This document shows, piece by piece, positions 19,328-27,511 of a stretch of DNA of 64,000 bases. The position numbers and the translations under genes were made by a program. The DNA is from Terrabacter tumescens. GTDB taxonomy: Bacteria > Actinomycetota > Actinomycetes > Actinomycetales > Dermatophilaceae. The stretch is from positions 304,394 through 368,393 of the forward strand of contig NZ_BMNZ01000005.1 of the NCBI RefSeq assembly GCF_014646815.1, given 5' to 3'. Position 1 is the stretch's first letter. Each line of letters starts with the position of its first letter. The notes under the pieces are model-generated. The model was not told the DNA's origin. It was given only the letters and a program-made list of their open reading frames with translations, and made no database searches.

Positions 19328-21037
19328 TCAGCCGGTCGGCAGCCGCACGCTCGAGACCGTCGTCAGCACGGGGTGGGCGTCGTCGCCGTCGCGGACCTCG
19401 CCGCCGCGCCAGACGATGGAGAGGTCACGCCCCTGCACGGTCAGCTCGGCGAGGCAGTTGTCGAACCACGGCCCGTCGGTGACCACCCAGGGGTAGGCGG
19501 GGTCGGGCACGCGCTTGGACCGCTCGGCGACGAAGCGCATCGGCCGCACCAGCCCCCGCGCGAACGCGGACATCATGACGCGGATCGCCCGTGGCATCGG
19601 GTTGCGGATCGGCGAGCAGACGGCCTGGATGACCCGCGAGGTGGCGCCGTGGCGCGTCCTCGCGTCGACGACCTCGGCGACGTAGGAGTTGTGGACGTCG
19701 CCGGAGAGGAAGACGACCGTGGCCGGGGCGCGGCCCCGCTCGCCGCGCGCAACCTCCATGACCATGTCGAAGACCTCGACGAAGCCGTCGTTGAAGGCCG
19801 CCCAGTGCTCGAGGTCGATGGACTGCCGGGCCTTCTCGGCGACCTGGGCGACGAGCTTGCCGCGCGTGCCCGTCGCGAGCACCTCGTCGATGGCCTCCAG
19901 GTCGTGCAGGCCGGGCGGCAGCATGAAGGGCAGCGACGTGCCGATGAGCAGGTGCTCGACGTCGCCCGTCAGCTGCTCGTCGAGCCAGCGCATCTCGTCG
20001 GGGTCGAGCATCGAGCGGTGCTGCGGCTCGAGCACGCGCGCGGCCCGGGAGTCGACGACGACGAGCCGGCTGTCGCCGAGGTCGCGCCGGAAGCTCCAGC
20101 GGTAGACCTCCGGGTGCCGGTCCGAGCGCCGGGCGAGGTCGAAGACCGCCTCGGTGAGGTCGAGCTCGCCGACCCCGTCGTCGTCACCTGCCTCGCCGCC
20201 GGCGATGACCCGCGCATAGATCTCGTCGTCGGCGAGCTGCGCGGGCGAGAGGTTGCCGATGTGCTGGTAGACCCAGTACGACGACAGGCCGCCCATGAGG
20301 CGCTCGTGCCACCACGGGGTGCGGTTGATCTCCTCGTGCCAGGTCCACGAGGTGTTCCAGTCGTCGCGGATGTCGTGGTCGTCGAAGATCATGCAGCTCG
20401 GCACGGTGGACAGCAGCCACCGGTTGGCGTCGTCCCCCCAGGCAAGGCCGTAGAGGTGGGCGTACTCCTCGTAGTCCTTGATCTCCTCGCCGGGCGGCTC
20501 GTCGAGGCTCCGCCGCGCAGCGATGAACTCGCGCATCGCCTCCGACGTCTCGTCGGCGTAGACCTGGTCGCCGAGGAAGGCGACGAGGTCGGGCCACTCC
20601 TCCTCGCCGCGCGCGAGCGCGAGGGCGAGGGTGCGCAGGGCATCGACGCCGTTGGTCCGGTGGCCCTTCCGGTCGTGCGGGACGGTGGTGCGGCACGACC
20701 CAAAGAGCAGCCGCGTCGGACGCCCACGGTCGATGGTGCGGATGCGCGGCGCCGGGAACGGGCTGTCCGGCTCGGGCCACACGGACGCACCGTCGATGCT
20801 CACGGCATACGACCAGTCACCGCCGGGCTCGAGGCCGTCGACGACGACGAGGGCGTAGTGGTGGCCCTTGACCGAGAAGGTCGGCGCCCTCCACTCGCGA
20901 CCGTCGGCGTGCACGGTGGCCACCCCGGGTCCGGACGTCTCGAGCCACACCGTCGCGTCGGTCTCGCCGACGTAGCGCAGCATCGGGCCGAGGACGAGCG
21001 GGCCCCGGCGGGCGGGCGAGCGGTCGGGTTCGGTCAT
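19328..21037 (-). CDS. PhoD-like metallophosphatase, probably cytoplasmic
   Basis: A 569-residue PhoD/alkaline phosphatase D-type protein. It has an N-terminal Ig-like domain (LGPMLRYVGETDATVWLET) and a metallophosphoesterase core: RLLFGSCRTT, FLGDQVYADE, MIFDDHDIRDDWN and LSGDVHNSYVAEV, which provide the Asp, Asn and His metal ligands. Unlike secreted PhoD enzymes there is no Tat or Sec signal, so I expect a cytoplasmic phosphatase or phosphodiesterase of unknown substrate. ATG 21037. Conserved WF and WxHEE segments (about 220-245) match the PhoD-like group seen in actinobacteria. Confidence 0.88.
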   Translation of the reverse strand: MTEPDRSPARRGPLVLGPMLRYVGETDATVWLETSGPGVATVHADGREWRAPTFSVKGHHYALVVVDGLEPGGDWSYAVSIDGASVWPEPDSPFPAPRIRTIDRGRPTRLLFGSCRTTVPHDRKGHRTNGVDALRTLALALARGEEEWPDLVAFLGDQVYADETSEAMREFIAARRSLDEPPGEEIKDYEEYAHLYGLAWGDDANRWLLSTVPSCMIFDDHDIRDDWNTSWTWHEEINRTPWWHERLMGGLSSYWVYQHIGNLSPAQLADDEIYARVIAGGEAGDDDGVGELDLTEAVFDLARRSDRHPEVYRWSFRRDLGDSRLVVVDSRAARVLEPQHRSMLDPDEMRWLDEQLTGDVEHLLIGTSLPFMLPPGLHDLEAIDEVLATGTRGKLVAQVAEKARQSIDLEHWAAFNDGFVEVFDMVMEVARGERGRAPATVVFLSGDVHNSYVAEVVDARTRHGATSRVIQAVCSPIRNPMPRAIRVMMSAFARGLVRPMRFVAERSKRVPDPAYPWVVTDGPWFDNCLAELTVQGRDLSIVWRGGEVRDGDDAHPVLTTVSSVRLPTG

Positions 21038-21143
21038 GCCACAGGCTTACTCCACGCGCGCCGCCGCCGGGCAGGAAAGCCCTGTGCGAGACCTGTGGGC
21101 CAGAAGCCAGGGAAGCCCGAGGGGCCCGACGCAGGCGCCACGC

Positions 21144-21884
21144 TCACCGCGCCACGTGCTCGCCGAAGAACGCGAGCGTGCGCTCCCACGCGTCGGCGGC
21201 GACCTCGGCGTTGTACTTCGAGGGTGAGGTGTCGTTGAAGAAGGCGTGCCCGACCCCGTGGTAGACGCGCGCCGTGAAGTCGACGCCGGCCTGCTCCATG
21301 CGCGACTCGAGCTCGGGGACGCCGTCGGTGATGCCGTGGTCCTCCTCGCCGTAGAAGGCGAGGACGGGGCAGGTGATGGTCGCGGGGTCGGCGTTCTCGG
21401 GGAAGGTGCCGTAGAAGGGCACCGCGGCGCGCACCCGCGGGTCGGCGGCCGCGAGGGCATAGGCATACGTCCCCCCGAAGCAGAAGCCGACGACGCCGAC
21501 GCGCCCGTCGACACCCTCCCCCTGCACGAGCGCGTCGACGACGGCTCGCAGTGCCGGGACGGCCCACGCGGCGAACTCCGGCTGGCGCGCGGGAGTGGTG
21601 GCCGCTCGCATCTGCGGCTGCGCGGCGAGCCGGTCCTCCTCGGAGGCGCTGAACATCAGCTCGAAGATGCGCGCCCCGACCTCGGGCGTCAGCCCGACGT
21701 GGCCGAGCAGGTCCGGCGCGACGGCGACGTAGCCCTCCGCGGCGATGCGGTCGGCGACGTCCTTGATGTGGTCGGCCAGGCCCCAGATCTCCTGGATGAC
21801 GACGACCGCGCCGCGCGGCTGCCCGCTCGGGTCGGCGCGGTAGGCGGTGAGGTCGTGCTCGGGGAAGTCGATCATCGTGCCCAT
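21144..21884 (-). CDS. Dienelactone hydrolase family protein
   Basis: Alpha/beta-hydrolase of 246 residues in the dienelactone hydrolase family, which opens dienelactones in chlorocatechol and related aromatic breakdown. The Cys nucleophile sits in GVVGFCFGGTYAYA, the acid in LAFYGEEDHGIT and the His in YHGVGHAFFND, so the Cys-Asp-His triad is complete. The Glu of IQEIWGL, which activates the Cys, is also present. No aromatic-degradation neighbours are seen, so it may act on other esters. ATG 21884 is used; ATG 21875 is an in-frame alternative. It is divergent from the phosphotransferase gene. Confidence 0.88.
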   Translation of the reverse strand: MGTMIDFPEHDLTAYRADPSGQPRGAVVVIQEIWGLADHIKDVADRIAAEGYVAVAPDLLGHVGLTPEVGARIFELMFSASEEDRLAAQPQMRAATTPARQPEFAAWAVPALRAVVDALVQGEGVDGRVGVVGFCFGGTYAYALAAADPRVRAAVPFYGTFPENADPATITCPVLAFYGEEDHGITDGVPELESRMEQAGVDFTARVYHGVGHAFFNDTSPSKYNAEVAADAWERTLAFFGEHVAR

Positions 21885-21915
21885 GCACCATTCCTACCCC
21901 TCCGGCGACAATCAG

Positions 21916-22836
21916 GTGGTGACCCTGGACACGACCGCCGCGTGGCTCGACCGGCTCGCCGCCGACCTGGCGGGTGGTCATGGCCGCGACCACGGGAATT
22001 CCGTGGATCAGGTCGTATGCCGTCTGCTCCCCTCCGGCGCCGAGCTGGCCTTCGTGGGCGGGGTGGTCGTCAAGCTGCACCACCCCCGGACCGACGCCGC
22101 CGCGCTGGGCAGGCGCCTGCGCCAGGTGACGAGCGGTGCGGGACCGTCGCTGTGGGTCCAGCCGCTCCAGGTCCTGCCGCGCCGTGCGCCGGACGGGCGC
22201 TGCGTGACCGTCTGGCCCCGGGTCGAGGTCGTTGCCCCCGAGGACGCCGCGCTGCCGTGGGCCGACTCGGGCCGGCTGCTCGCGCGGCTGCACCTCGCCT
22301 CCGGCGAGGCCGGGGACGCACCCGACCGGAGGCCGCTCCCCCGCCACGGCGGACCCGCACGGGTCTCCCGGGCGCTCCGACGGGCGGGGCGTCTCGACCG
22401 TCCAGCGGCTCCGATGCTGACCGAGCTCGGCCGCCGGCTCCTCAAGGAGATCGAGGAGATCGAGGAGATCCCCACGAGCCCGGCGCCGGCGGTCGTCCAC
22501 GGTGACTGGCACCTCGGACAGCTCGCCCGCACCCCGGCCGGGCTCCGGCTCCTGGACGTCGACGACCTCGGGACCGGAGACCCGGCCTGGGACCTCGCCC
22601 GCCCCGCGGGGCTCTGGGCCGCGGGGGCGCTCGAGGACGCCGACTGGCGGACGTTCCTCACGGCCTACCGGACGGAGGGCGGTCCGGGCGTCCCGGCGTA
22701 TGGCGACCCGTGGCCCCGCCTCGACCTGGCGGCCCGCTGCGCCGTCTACGTGGCGGCTGTCCGGGCCCTCGCCGTCCAGCCGGCTCACAGCGCAAACCCA
22801 GCCGAGGCCCTGTTGGAGGCCTGCGCCCGGATGTGA
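21916..22836 (+). CDS. Aminoglycoside phosphotransferase-family kinase
   Basis: APH/choline-kinase fold protein of about 306 residues. The catalytic loop is VVHGDWHLGQL, where the family usually has HGDxHxxN; the final Asn Mg ligand is replaced by Gln. The second metal site is LLDVDDLGTGDPAWDLAR. The N-terminal lobe carries a VVKLHHP strand with the ATP Lys. A tandem 9-bp GAGATCGAG-type repeat near 22447 encodes IEEIEEI. The real substrate is probably a metabolite, not an antibiotic. The start is uncertain: GTG 21916, GTG 21919 and ATG 21883 are in frame and none has a good Shine-Dalgarno. Confidence 0.72.
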   Translation: MVTLDTTAAWLDRLAADLAGGHGRDHGNSVDQVVCRLLPSGAELAFVGGVVVKLHHPRTDAAALGRRLRQVTSGAGPSLWVQPLQVLPRRAPDGRCVTVWPRVEVVAPEDAALPWADSGRLLARLHLASGEAGDAPDRRPLPRHGGPARVSRALRRAGRLDRPAAPMLTELGRRLLKEIEEIEEIPTSPAPAVVHGDWHLGQLARTPAGLRLLDVDDLGTGDPAWDLARPAGLWAAGALEDADWRTFLTAYRTEGGPGVPAYGDPWPRLDLAARCAVYVAAVRALAVQPAHSANPAEALLEACARM

Positions 22837-22846
22837 GGATGAGGGC

Positions 22847-23155
22847 ATGAGCCAGCAGCCGCCCCCGTTCCCGCACCAGGACTCGACCGGTGCCGCCTAC
22901 CAGCCGCAGGGCTTCGTGTGCCCGAAGTGCCGCGGGACCATGCGCACCTACGACCGCAACGGCGTGCACGTCGAGCAGTGCGACCAGTGCCGCGGGATCT
23001 TCCTCGACTTCGGCGAGTTCGAGCACCTGAGCCAGCTCGAGAGCCGCTTCGTCGCCCAGCCGCCGCCCCAGCAGTACGGCGGTCCGTCCTGGGGCAACCG
23101 CGGCGGCAAGCACTACCGCAAGAAGGGCATGGCCGGCCTCTTCTTCTCGAGCTGA
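22847..23155 (+). CDS. TFIIB-type zinc-finger protein
   Basis: A 102-residue zf-TFIIB domain protein. A Pro/Gln-rich leader is followed by one zinc ribbon with Cys25, Cys28, Cys45 and Cys48 (VCPKCRGTM and CDQCRGIFLDFGE), and a Gly/Lys-rich tail with a hydrophobic end (GMAGLFFSS). This family is common in bacteria and its function is not defined; nucleic-acid or protein contact is likely. It lies 10 bp after the phosphotransferase, so the two probably share an mRNA. GAGGAT lies 6 nt before ATG 22847, which could also serve a leaderless start. Confidence 0.85.
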   Translation: MSQQPPPFPHQDSTGAAYQPQGFVCPKCRGTMRTYDRNGVHVEQCDQCRGIFLDFGEFEHLSQLESRFVAQPPPQQYGGPSWGNRGGKHYRKKGMAGLFFSS

Positions 23156-23211
23156 CGCCCTCGGGGGACGGCCACATCGCTTATGCCGTGTGAGCGCGTC
23201 CCCGAGGGGCG
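23156..23211. terminator. Large hairpin after the zinc-ribbon gene
   Basis: CGCCCTCGGGGGACG (23156-23170) and CGTCCCCGAGGGGCG (23197-23211) form a near-perfect stem with single-base bulges. The interior has a CACA/TGTG mini-stem and a TTATGCC element. It lies directly after the stop codon and before the next gene on the same strand, which fits a terminator. Confidence 0.55.
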
Positions 23212-23241
23212 CTGGCGACCTGAGGGTGTGAGGATGACGGC

Positions 23242-24099
23242 GTGCCCGACCATCCCGCCGCCGTCGACCGGGCTCTCGCACACGTGCGCGCGCTCTCCGT
23301 GGGCCCGCCCCTCGACCCGACGCTGCGGATCACGCTGAACTTCCACCCCGACCGGCTCGTGGGCGGCGAGCCCATCCTCACGGCGATGGCCCGGGACGGG
23401 GTCTACCGGTCCCAGTTCGAGACCCGGACGAGCAACGGCGGGCTGACGGCGCACCCCGGCGGGGACCGGTGGCGCTGGGAGAGCCGGATCTTCGGGGGCG
23501 CCTATGACGACGCCGAGCCCGCGCTGCGACCGAAGTACGGCGCGCTCGACCTGCACCGCCGTCCCCACGGCGCCGCGCCCCGGTTCGGCTCGGCCCACGT
23601 GCGGCTCGCGGCGCACACGCTGGAGCGCGCGACGTTCTGCTTCCCCGACAGCGTCTTCGAGCCCGAGCACTTCGGCAGCTCAACGGGATTCGCGCTCGCA
23701 GAGCTCGTCGCCGCTGCAGACCACGACCTGCTCGACGACTACGTCGAGGCGCACGTGCACGGGGTGGTCCACCTCGTCGACGACGTCGAGGCGCTCGTCC
23801 TCGACCCCGGCTACCGGGGCACCGACGTCGAGGCCGACGCGCTCGCCCTCGGGGTGCCGGTGGAGTGGCACCCCGGCTACCGGCTCGACGTCGCGACGCT
23901 GGCTGCGCACCCGGACTACCGCGGCCCCGAGTTCGTCGCTCTCGGTGAGTCGCTGGCCGTCGACGGGGTCCTGACCCCGCAGGTCATCGGTGCCGCGTCA
24001 CGCGAGGGACGGCACGACGAGCAGGCGCTCAAGAGGGTCTGGCACTACGTCGCCCGCTTCGGCGCCGTCGAGTGCCCAGAAACCCATGTCAGGAACTGA
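23242..24099 (+). CDS. DUF3626 family protein
   Basis: A 285-residue cytoplasmic protein that I place in the DUF3626 family from its characteristic blocks: ITLNFHPDRLVGG, LTAMARDGVYRSQFETRTSNGG, GGDRWRWESRIFGGAYD, FGSAHVRL, SSTGFALAEL and VEAHVHGVVHL. The many invariant His, Asp and Arg residues suggest an enzyme, possibly metal-dependent, but no function is established. GTG 23242 is used, with GAGGAT 6 nt upstream as a weak -10 for a leaderless mRNA. The last 11 codons lie in a palindromic repeat (24068-24107), so the natural C-terminus may have been changed when that repeat arrived. Confidence 0.78.
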   Translation: MPDHPAAVDRALAHVRALSVGPPLDPTLRITLNFHPDRLVGGEPILTAMARDGVYRSQFETRTSNGGLTAHPGGDRWRWESRIFGGAYDDAEPALRPKYGALDLHRRPHGAAPRFGSAHVRLAAHTLERATFCFPDSVFEPEHFGSSTGFALAELVAAADHDLLDDYVEAHVHGVVHLVDDVEALVLDPGYRGTDVEADALALGVPVEWHPGYRLDVATLAAHPDYRGPEFVALGESLAVDGVLTPQVIGAASREGRHDEQALKRVWHYVARFGAVECPETHVRN

Positions 24100-24158
24100 G
24101 CACTCGATCCCGAATTTCCGTCGAGTGCCAAAACCCACGTCAGGAACTGGGCACTCGA
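24068..24158. repeat. Two tandem palindromic repeats with a shared loop
   Basis: Unit A (24068-24107) has arms TCGAGTGCCCAG and CTGAGCACTCGA. Unit B (24121-24158) has arms TCGAGTGCC and GGCACTCGA. Both loops contain a matching AAACCCA[T/C]GTCAGGAACTG sequence. The 13-bp spacer is AT-rich (CGAATTT). The repeats lie between convergent genes and unit A overlaps the DUF3626 stop. They may terminate transcription, but conservation of the loop as well as the arms is more like a REP or BIME-type element. Confidence 0.75.
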
Positions 24159-24162
24159 CGGG

Positions 24163-24765
24163 TCAGGGGGTGACGACCGTCGTCACGACCGAGGTGACCG
24201 AGGGCGTCGGCGGGGTCGACGAGAAGCCGAACCGGCACGGCGGGTCGACCCGGGCCAGCGTCCCGAGCGGCGACCCCTCGAAGCTGCCCTCGAGGGACGT
24301 CACGGCGTGCAGGTCGGTCGCGCCGTAGTACTCCCGGCGACCCTCGAGCGCCGTGCCGCGGGTTCGCACGCCGCGCAAGGCGACTCGTGCGATCGGGTCG
24401 ACCGCGGTCGCCCACGACCGGCTCGTCGCGACGCGCGACGGCACGAGCCGCAGGAGCCGACCGAGCGGCATACGCCCACCGACCGTGAGGTCGAGCGTCA
24501 GCGACGGTGACTCGACGTGCCACGCGTGGCCTCCAGCGGTCACGGTGATCGGCTCGAGACGCACCTCGTCGAAGGCGTAGGTCGCCCCGATGAACGCCGC
24601 CACCTCGGGACTCGGCGCGACGAGCACCCGGTGGCCGGCGGCAGTCTCGACCATCGCGTCGCCGAAGGAGCCGAGCGGCGTCCGCTCCCACGACCCGACG
24701 ACGACGCGGACACCCGACGCCGACCCGACGCCGGCGATCTGACCGTGGAACCGCTCTGCTGGCAC
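24163..24765 (-). CDS. Protein of unknown function
   Basis: A 200-residue protein not matched to any family I know. It is soluble and rich in beta strands: RFHGQIAGVGSASGVRVVVGSWERTPLGSFGDAMVE, HRVLVAPSPEVAAFIGATY, VRLEPITV, SPSLTLDLTVGGR. It ends in a Thr/Val/Pro-rich tail. GTG 24765 is chosen because TACGCT (reverse strand, 24777-24772) lies 6 nt upstream, the leaderless arrangement seen at other starts here. The longer open frame to 24858 has unlikely composition and would overlap the next gene. It follows the membrane hydrolase gene by 22 bp on the same strand. Confidence 0.6.
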   Translation of the reverse strand: MPAERFHGQIAGVGSASGVRVVVGSWERTPLGSFGDAMVETAAGHRVLVAPSPEVAAFIGATYAFDEVRLEPITVTAGGHAWHVESPSLTLDLTVGGRMPLGRLLRLVPSRVATSRSWATAVDPIARVALRGVRTRGTALEGRREYYGATDLHAVTSLEGSFEGSPLGTLARVDPPCRFGFSSTPPTPSVTSVVTTVVTP

Positions 24766-24787
24766 GACCCGAGCGTAGGCGCGCCAC

Positions 24788-26488
24788 TCAGGCCACCCGG
24801 TTGACCGTCTCCTCGATGCCCGCGACGAGCTTCGTGTAGTCGTCGGTCGGTGACCCACCGAGCACCGAGCCCCACGCGGGGACGAGCTCCGGGCCGTAGC
24901 GGTGGCCGTAGCCGTCGGGCGGGTCGTGTCCGACCGCCATGTCGGTCGTCAGCTGCCAGAACGTCACGAACGGGATCCATGTGACGTCAGGGTTGACGTC
25001 GTGCCCGCGGGGCTCGCGCAGCCAGTCCGGCTCGGCGCCGAGCAGGGCCGGGTTCCACCAGACGACGGGGTCGGACGCGTGCTGGGCGTAGACGAAGCGG
25101 GGGAAGTCCCACGCGCCGTAGTCGCGGCCGTAGTAGTCGTGGGTCAGCTGGTCGCCGCTCGCCGCGAACCGGATGTGCAGGCCGGCGTCGACGACCGGGA
25201 CGATCTCGGGCGAGCCCTCGTTGCGCCGGGCGGTCAGCGACCGCCAGATGCCGGTGAAGCTCGGCGTGCCCACCCACACGCCACCCTGGGCGCGGGCCAG
25301 CATGTCGTCGGCGCTCGAGAAGGCGGCCTGGCCGCCGTAGGAGCCGAGCGACTCGCCGCCGACGACGAGCTGCGGACGGTCGTCCTCGGGCAGCGTGCGC
25401 CACACGGCATACACCTTGTCGAAGAGCGCCTTGCCCGCCTCTCGGGGGGTGTCTCGGTCGGTCATCATCGACATCGCGCTCGGGAGGTAGGAGTACTGCA
25501 TGGCGGCGATCGCGCTGTCGCCGTTGCTGAGGTACTCGACCGACTGGGCCGACCAGTCGTCGACCCAGCCGGTGCCCGTCGTCGTGAAGACGGCGAGGAC
25601 GCGGCGGTGGAAGGCGTTGGTGCGCTTGAGCTCCGCGACGACCGCCGCGGCGACGTCGTCGACCGACCGGTCCGGCGTGCGGCCGGCGTAGACGCGGATC
25701 GGCTCGATGGCCCCCCGGTCGGTCGCGGCCGTGATCTGCTTCGGCGTCGGAGCGCTCGTGACGAACATCTGCCCCTGGTAGCCGAGGCTGTCCCACGACT
25801 CGAGCGACCCCGGCCCGCCTGAGCGCAACGGCGACGTCGGCGCGGCACGGCCGGTGGGCGCGGTGTTGACCTGGGCCGCGACCCCGGCGAAGGCCTGCAT
25901 GCCACGGTGGAAGAGCACGCTGTCGGTGACCCACGCCGTCGCGGTGGCCACGACGACGACGGCGATGACGGTCGCGATCGTCTTGGGCAGCACGTGACCG
26001 GCAGCCTGGGCGAGCTGGTGGGTCGCGCCGCGCAGCCCGCGCGCGATGGCGAGGAAGAGCACCGCGACGAGGGCGGCGAGCGCGAGCGCCAGCGCCCAGT
26101 CGACCGGGTCGAGTGGGGCCAGCCGGACGACGGCCGCCGTGCGCGCCTGGGCCCTGACGTTGGCGACCGTCAGGCCGAGGACGGCGACAGCGCCGAAGAC
26201 CGGGGCCGCGACGAGGAGCCAGTGTCGCGCCTCTCCGCTCACGGTGACGTGCAGGTCGATGAGGTGCGAGACGCGCCTCACCACCCAGGCGACGAGCACG
26301 CCGAGCGCGTAGCCGGCGGCGGCGCACAGGCCGCTGATGAGGCCCTGGTAGTACCACGTGCGGGGCAGCAGGCTCGGCGCCATCGAGGTGAGGAAGTAGG
26401 CGGCGCCGAAGAACAGCCCGGTGCGCGAGAGGTGCCACCACGCGCGGCCGGCGCCGGGGCGGCCGGGCGTCTCGGGCGCGTCGGGCAT
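24788..26488 (-). CDS. Membrane-bound alpha/beta-hydrolase (Abhydrolase_9-type)
   Basis: A 566-residue membrane protein of the actinobacterial alpha/beta-hydrolase family with a membrane N-terminus. About four helices lie in the first 190 residues (TGLFFGAAYFLTSMAPSLLP, LISGLCAAAGYALGVLVAWVV, WLLVAAPVFGAVAVLGL, ALALALAALVAVLFLAIA) plus one near 172-190. The extracytoplasmic C-terminal domain has the GxSxG nucleophile in VVGGESLGSYGGQAAF, a long SADDML region and a late Asp-Pro-Val-Val-Trp-Trp block with the His. It probably acts as an esterase or lipase at the envelope; substrate unknown. ATG 26488. Confidence 0.8.
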   Translation of the reverse strand: MPDAPETPGRPGAGRAWWHLSRTGLFFGAAYFLTSMAPSLLPRTWYYQGLISGLCAAAGYALGVLVAWVVRRVSHLIDLHVTVSGEARHWLLVAAPVFGAVAVLGLTVANVRAQARTAAVVRLAPLDPVDWALALALAALVAVLFLAIARGLRGATHQLAQAAGHVLPKTIATVIAVVVVATATAWVTDSVLFHRGMQAFAGVAAQVNTAPTGRAAPTSPLRSGGPGSLESWDSLGYQGQMFVTSAPTPKQITAATDRGAIEPIRVYAGRTPDRSVDDVAAAVVAELKRTNAFHRRVLAVFTTTGTGWVDDWSAQSVEYLSNGDSAIAAMQYSYLPSAMSMMTDRDTPREAGKALFDKVYAVWRTLPEDDRPQLVVGGESLGSYGGQAAFSSADDMLARAQGGVWVGTPSFTGIWRSLTARRNEGSPEIVPVVDAGLHIRFAASGDQLTHDYYGRDYGAWDFPRFVYAQHASDPVVWWNPALLGAEPDWLREPRGHDVNPDVTWIPFVTFWQLTTDMAVGHDPPDGYGHRYGPELVPAWGSVLGGSPTDDYTKLVAGIEETVNRVA

Positions 26489-26586
26489 GCCTCAACAGTA
26501 GGTCGGGGCGGTCACCGCCCGCTTCGGGTTTGTCCCCTACGGGACGTCCCTGACCGGTAGGCGCCCCGCCGGGGCACGATGGGGGC

Positions 26587-27426
26587 ATGGCAGCGCTCGA
26601 GCAACGCATCACGACCTTCAGCCGCGACGGGCTGCGCTTCGACGTCACCGACGAGGGCCCGGTCGACGGGGACGTCGTCGTGCTGCTCCACGGCTTCCCC
26701 ACCGACCGCACGAGCTGGGACCGGGTCGCGGCCCGGCTGCACGAGGCGGGGCTACGCACGCTCGCCCCCGACCAGCGCGGCTACTCCCCCGGCGCGCGAC
26801 CGGCGGGCGAGGACGCCTACCGCCTCGACGAGCTCGTCGCCGACGTCCTCGCGCTCATCGACGCGTCCGGACGCGAGCGGGTCCACCTCGTCGGGCACGA
26901 CTGGGGCGGCGCGCTCGCCTGGCTCGTCGCCGGCAACCACCCGACGCGCATCGCCTCGCTCACCGTCCTGTCGACCCCGCACCCGGCCGCGATGTCGCGG
27001 GCCTGGCGCAGGGGCCTCGACCAGAAGCGGCGGTCCTGGTACATGGCCGCCTTCCAGGTGCCGTGGGTGCCCGAGCGCGCGCTCGCGGCGGGCTTCAACT
27101 CGCTCATGGCGCGCTCCGGCCTCCCGCTCGAGGACAGCAGGAGGTATGCCGCCCGCCTGGCCCGCCCAGACGCGCTCACCGGGCCGGTCAACTGGTACCG
27201 CGCCGCCCGCCACTCGGGCGTCGGGGCGCACCGCGTGGAGGTGCCGACCACCTACGTCTGGGGCTCGAGGGACGCGTTCCTCGGCCGCACCGCCGCCGAG
27301 CTGACGCGTGAGCACGTCGGCGCCGACTACGAGCTGATCGAGCTCGACGCGGGGCACTGGCTCCCCGAGACCTGCGACGCGGAGTCCGCCGCAGCGATCC
27401 TGCACCGCGTCGCGCGGGCGAGCTGA
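26587..27426 (+). CDS. Epoxide hydrolase-like alpha/beta-hydrolase
   Basis: A 279-residue alpha/beta-hydrolase. The oxyanion motif is VVLLHGFPTDRTSWD, the strand-4 motif LAPDQRGYSPG, and the nucleophile elbow is LVGHDWGGALAW with Asp instead of Ser. This indicates an epoxide hydrolase or haloalkane dehalogenase-type enzyme. The acid-His pair is in TYVWGSRDAFLG and DAGHWLPE. Lid residues contain two Trp (KRRSWYMAAFQVPWVPE). ATG 26587 has CACGAT 6 nt upstream and no Shine-Dalgarno, consistent with a leaderless mRNA. It is divergent from the membrane hydrolase. Confidence 0.85.
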   Translation: MAALEQRITTFSRDGLRFDVTDEGPVDGDVVVLLHGFPTDRTSWDRVAARLHEAGLRTLAPDQRGYSPGARPAGEDAYRLDELVADVLALIDASGRERVHLVGHDWGGALAWLVAGNHPTRIASLTVLSTPHPAAMSRAWRRGLDQKRRSWYMAAFQVPWVPERALAAGFNSLMARSGLPLEDSRRYAARLARPDALTGPVNWYRAARHSGVGAHRVEVPTTYVWGSRDAFLGRTAAELTREHVGADYELIELDAGHWLPETCDAESAAAILHRVARAS

Positions 27427-27511
27427 ACGGCATACCCCCTCTCACCCGGAGGGTGACGGACGCCTCGCCCGATGCGGGGAACACGACCACGCCCGGGTAG
27501 GTTGCACGACC

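Noticed and set aside
19373-21238. 621-codon + frame opposite the PhoD-like gene
   Set aside because: The reverse strand has complete PhoD motifs; this frame has none.
22445-22475. GAGATCGAG tandem repeat
   Set aside because: It lies in frame in the phosphotransferase gene and encodes IEEIEEI in a helix; a minor internal repeat.
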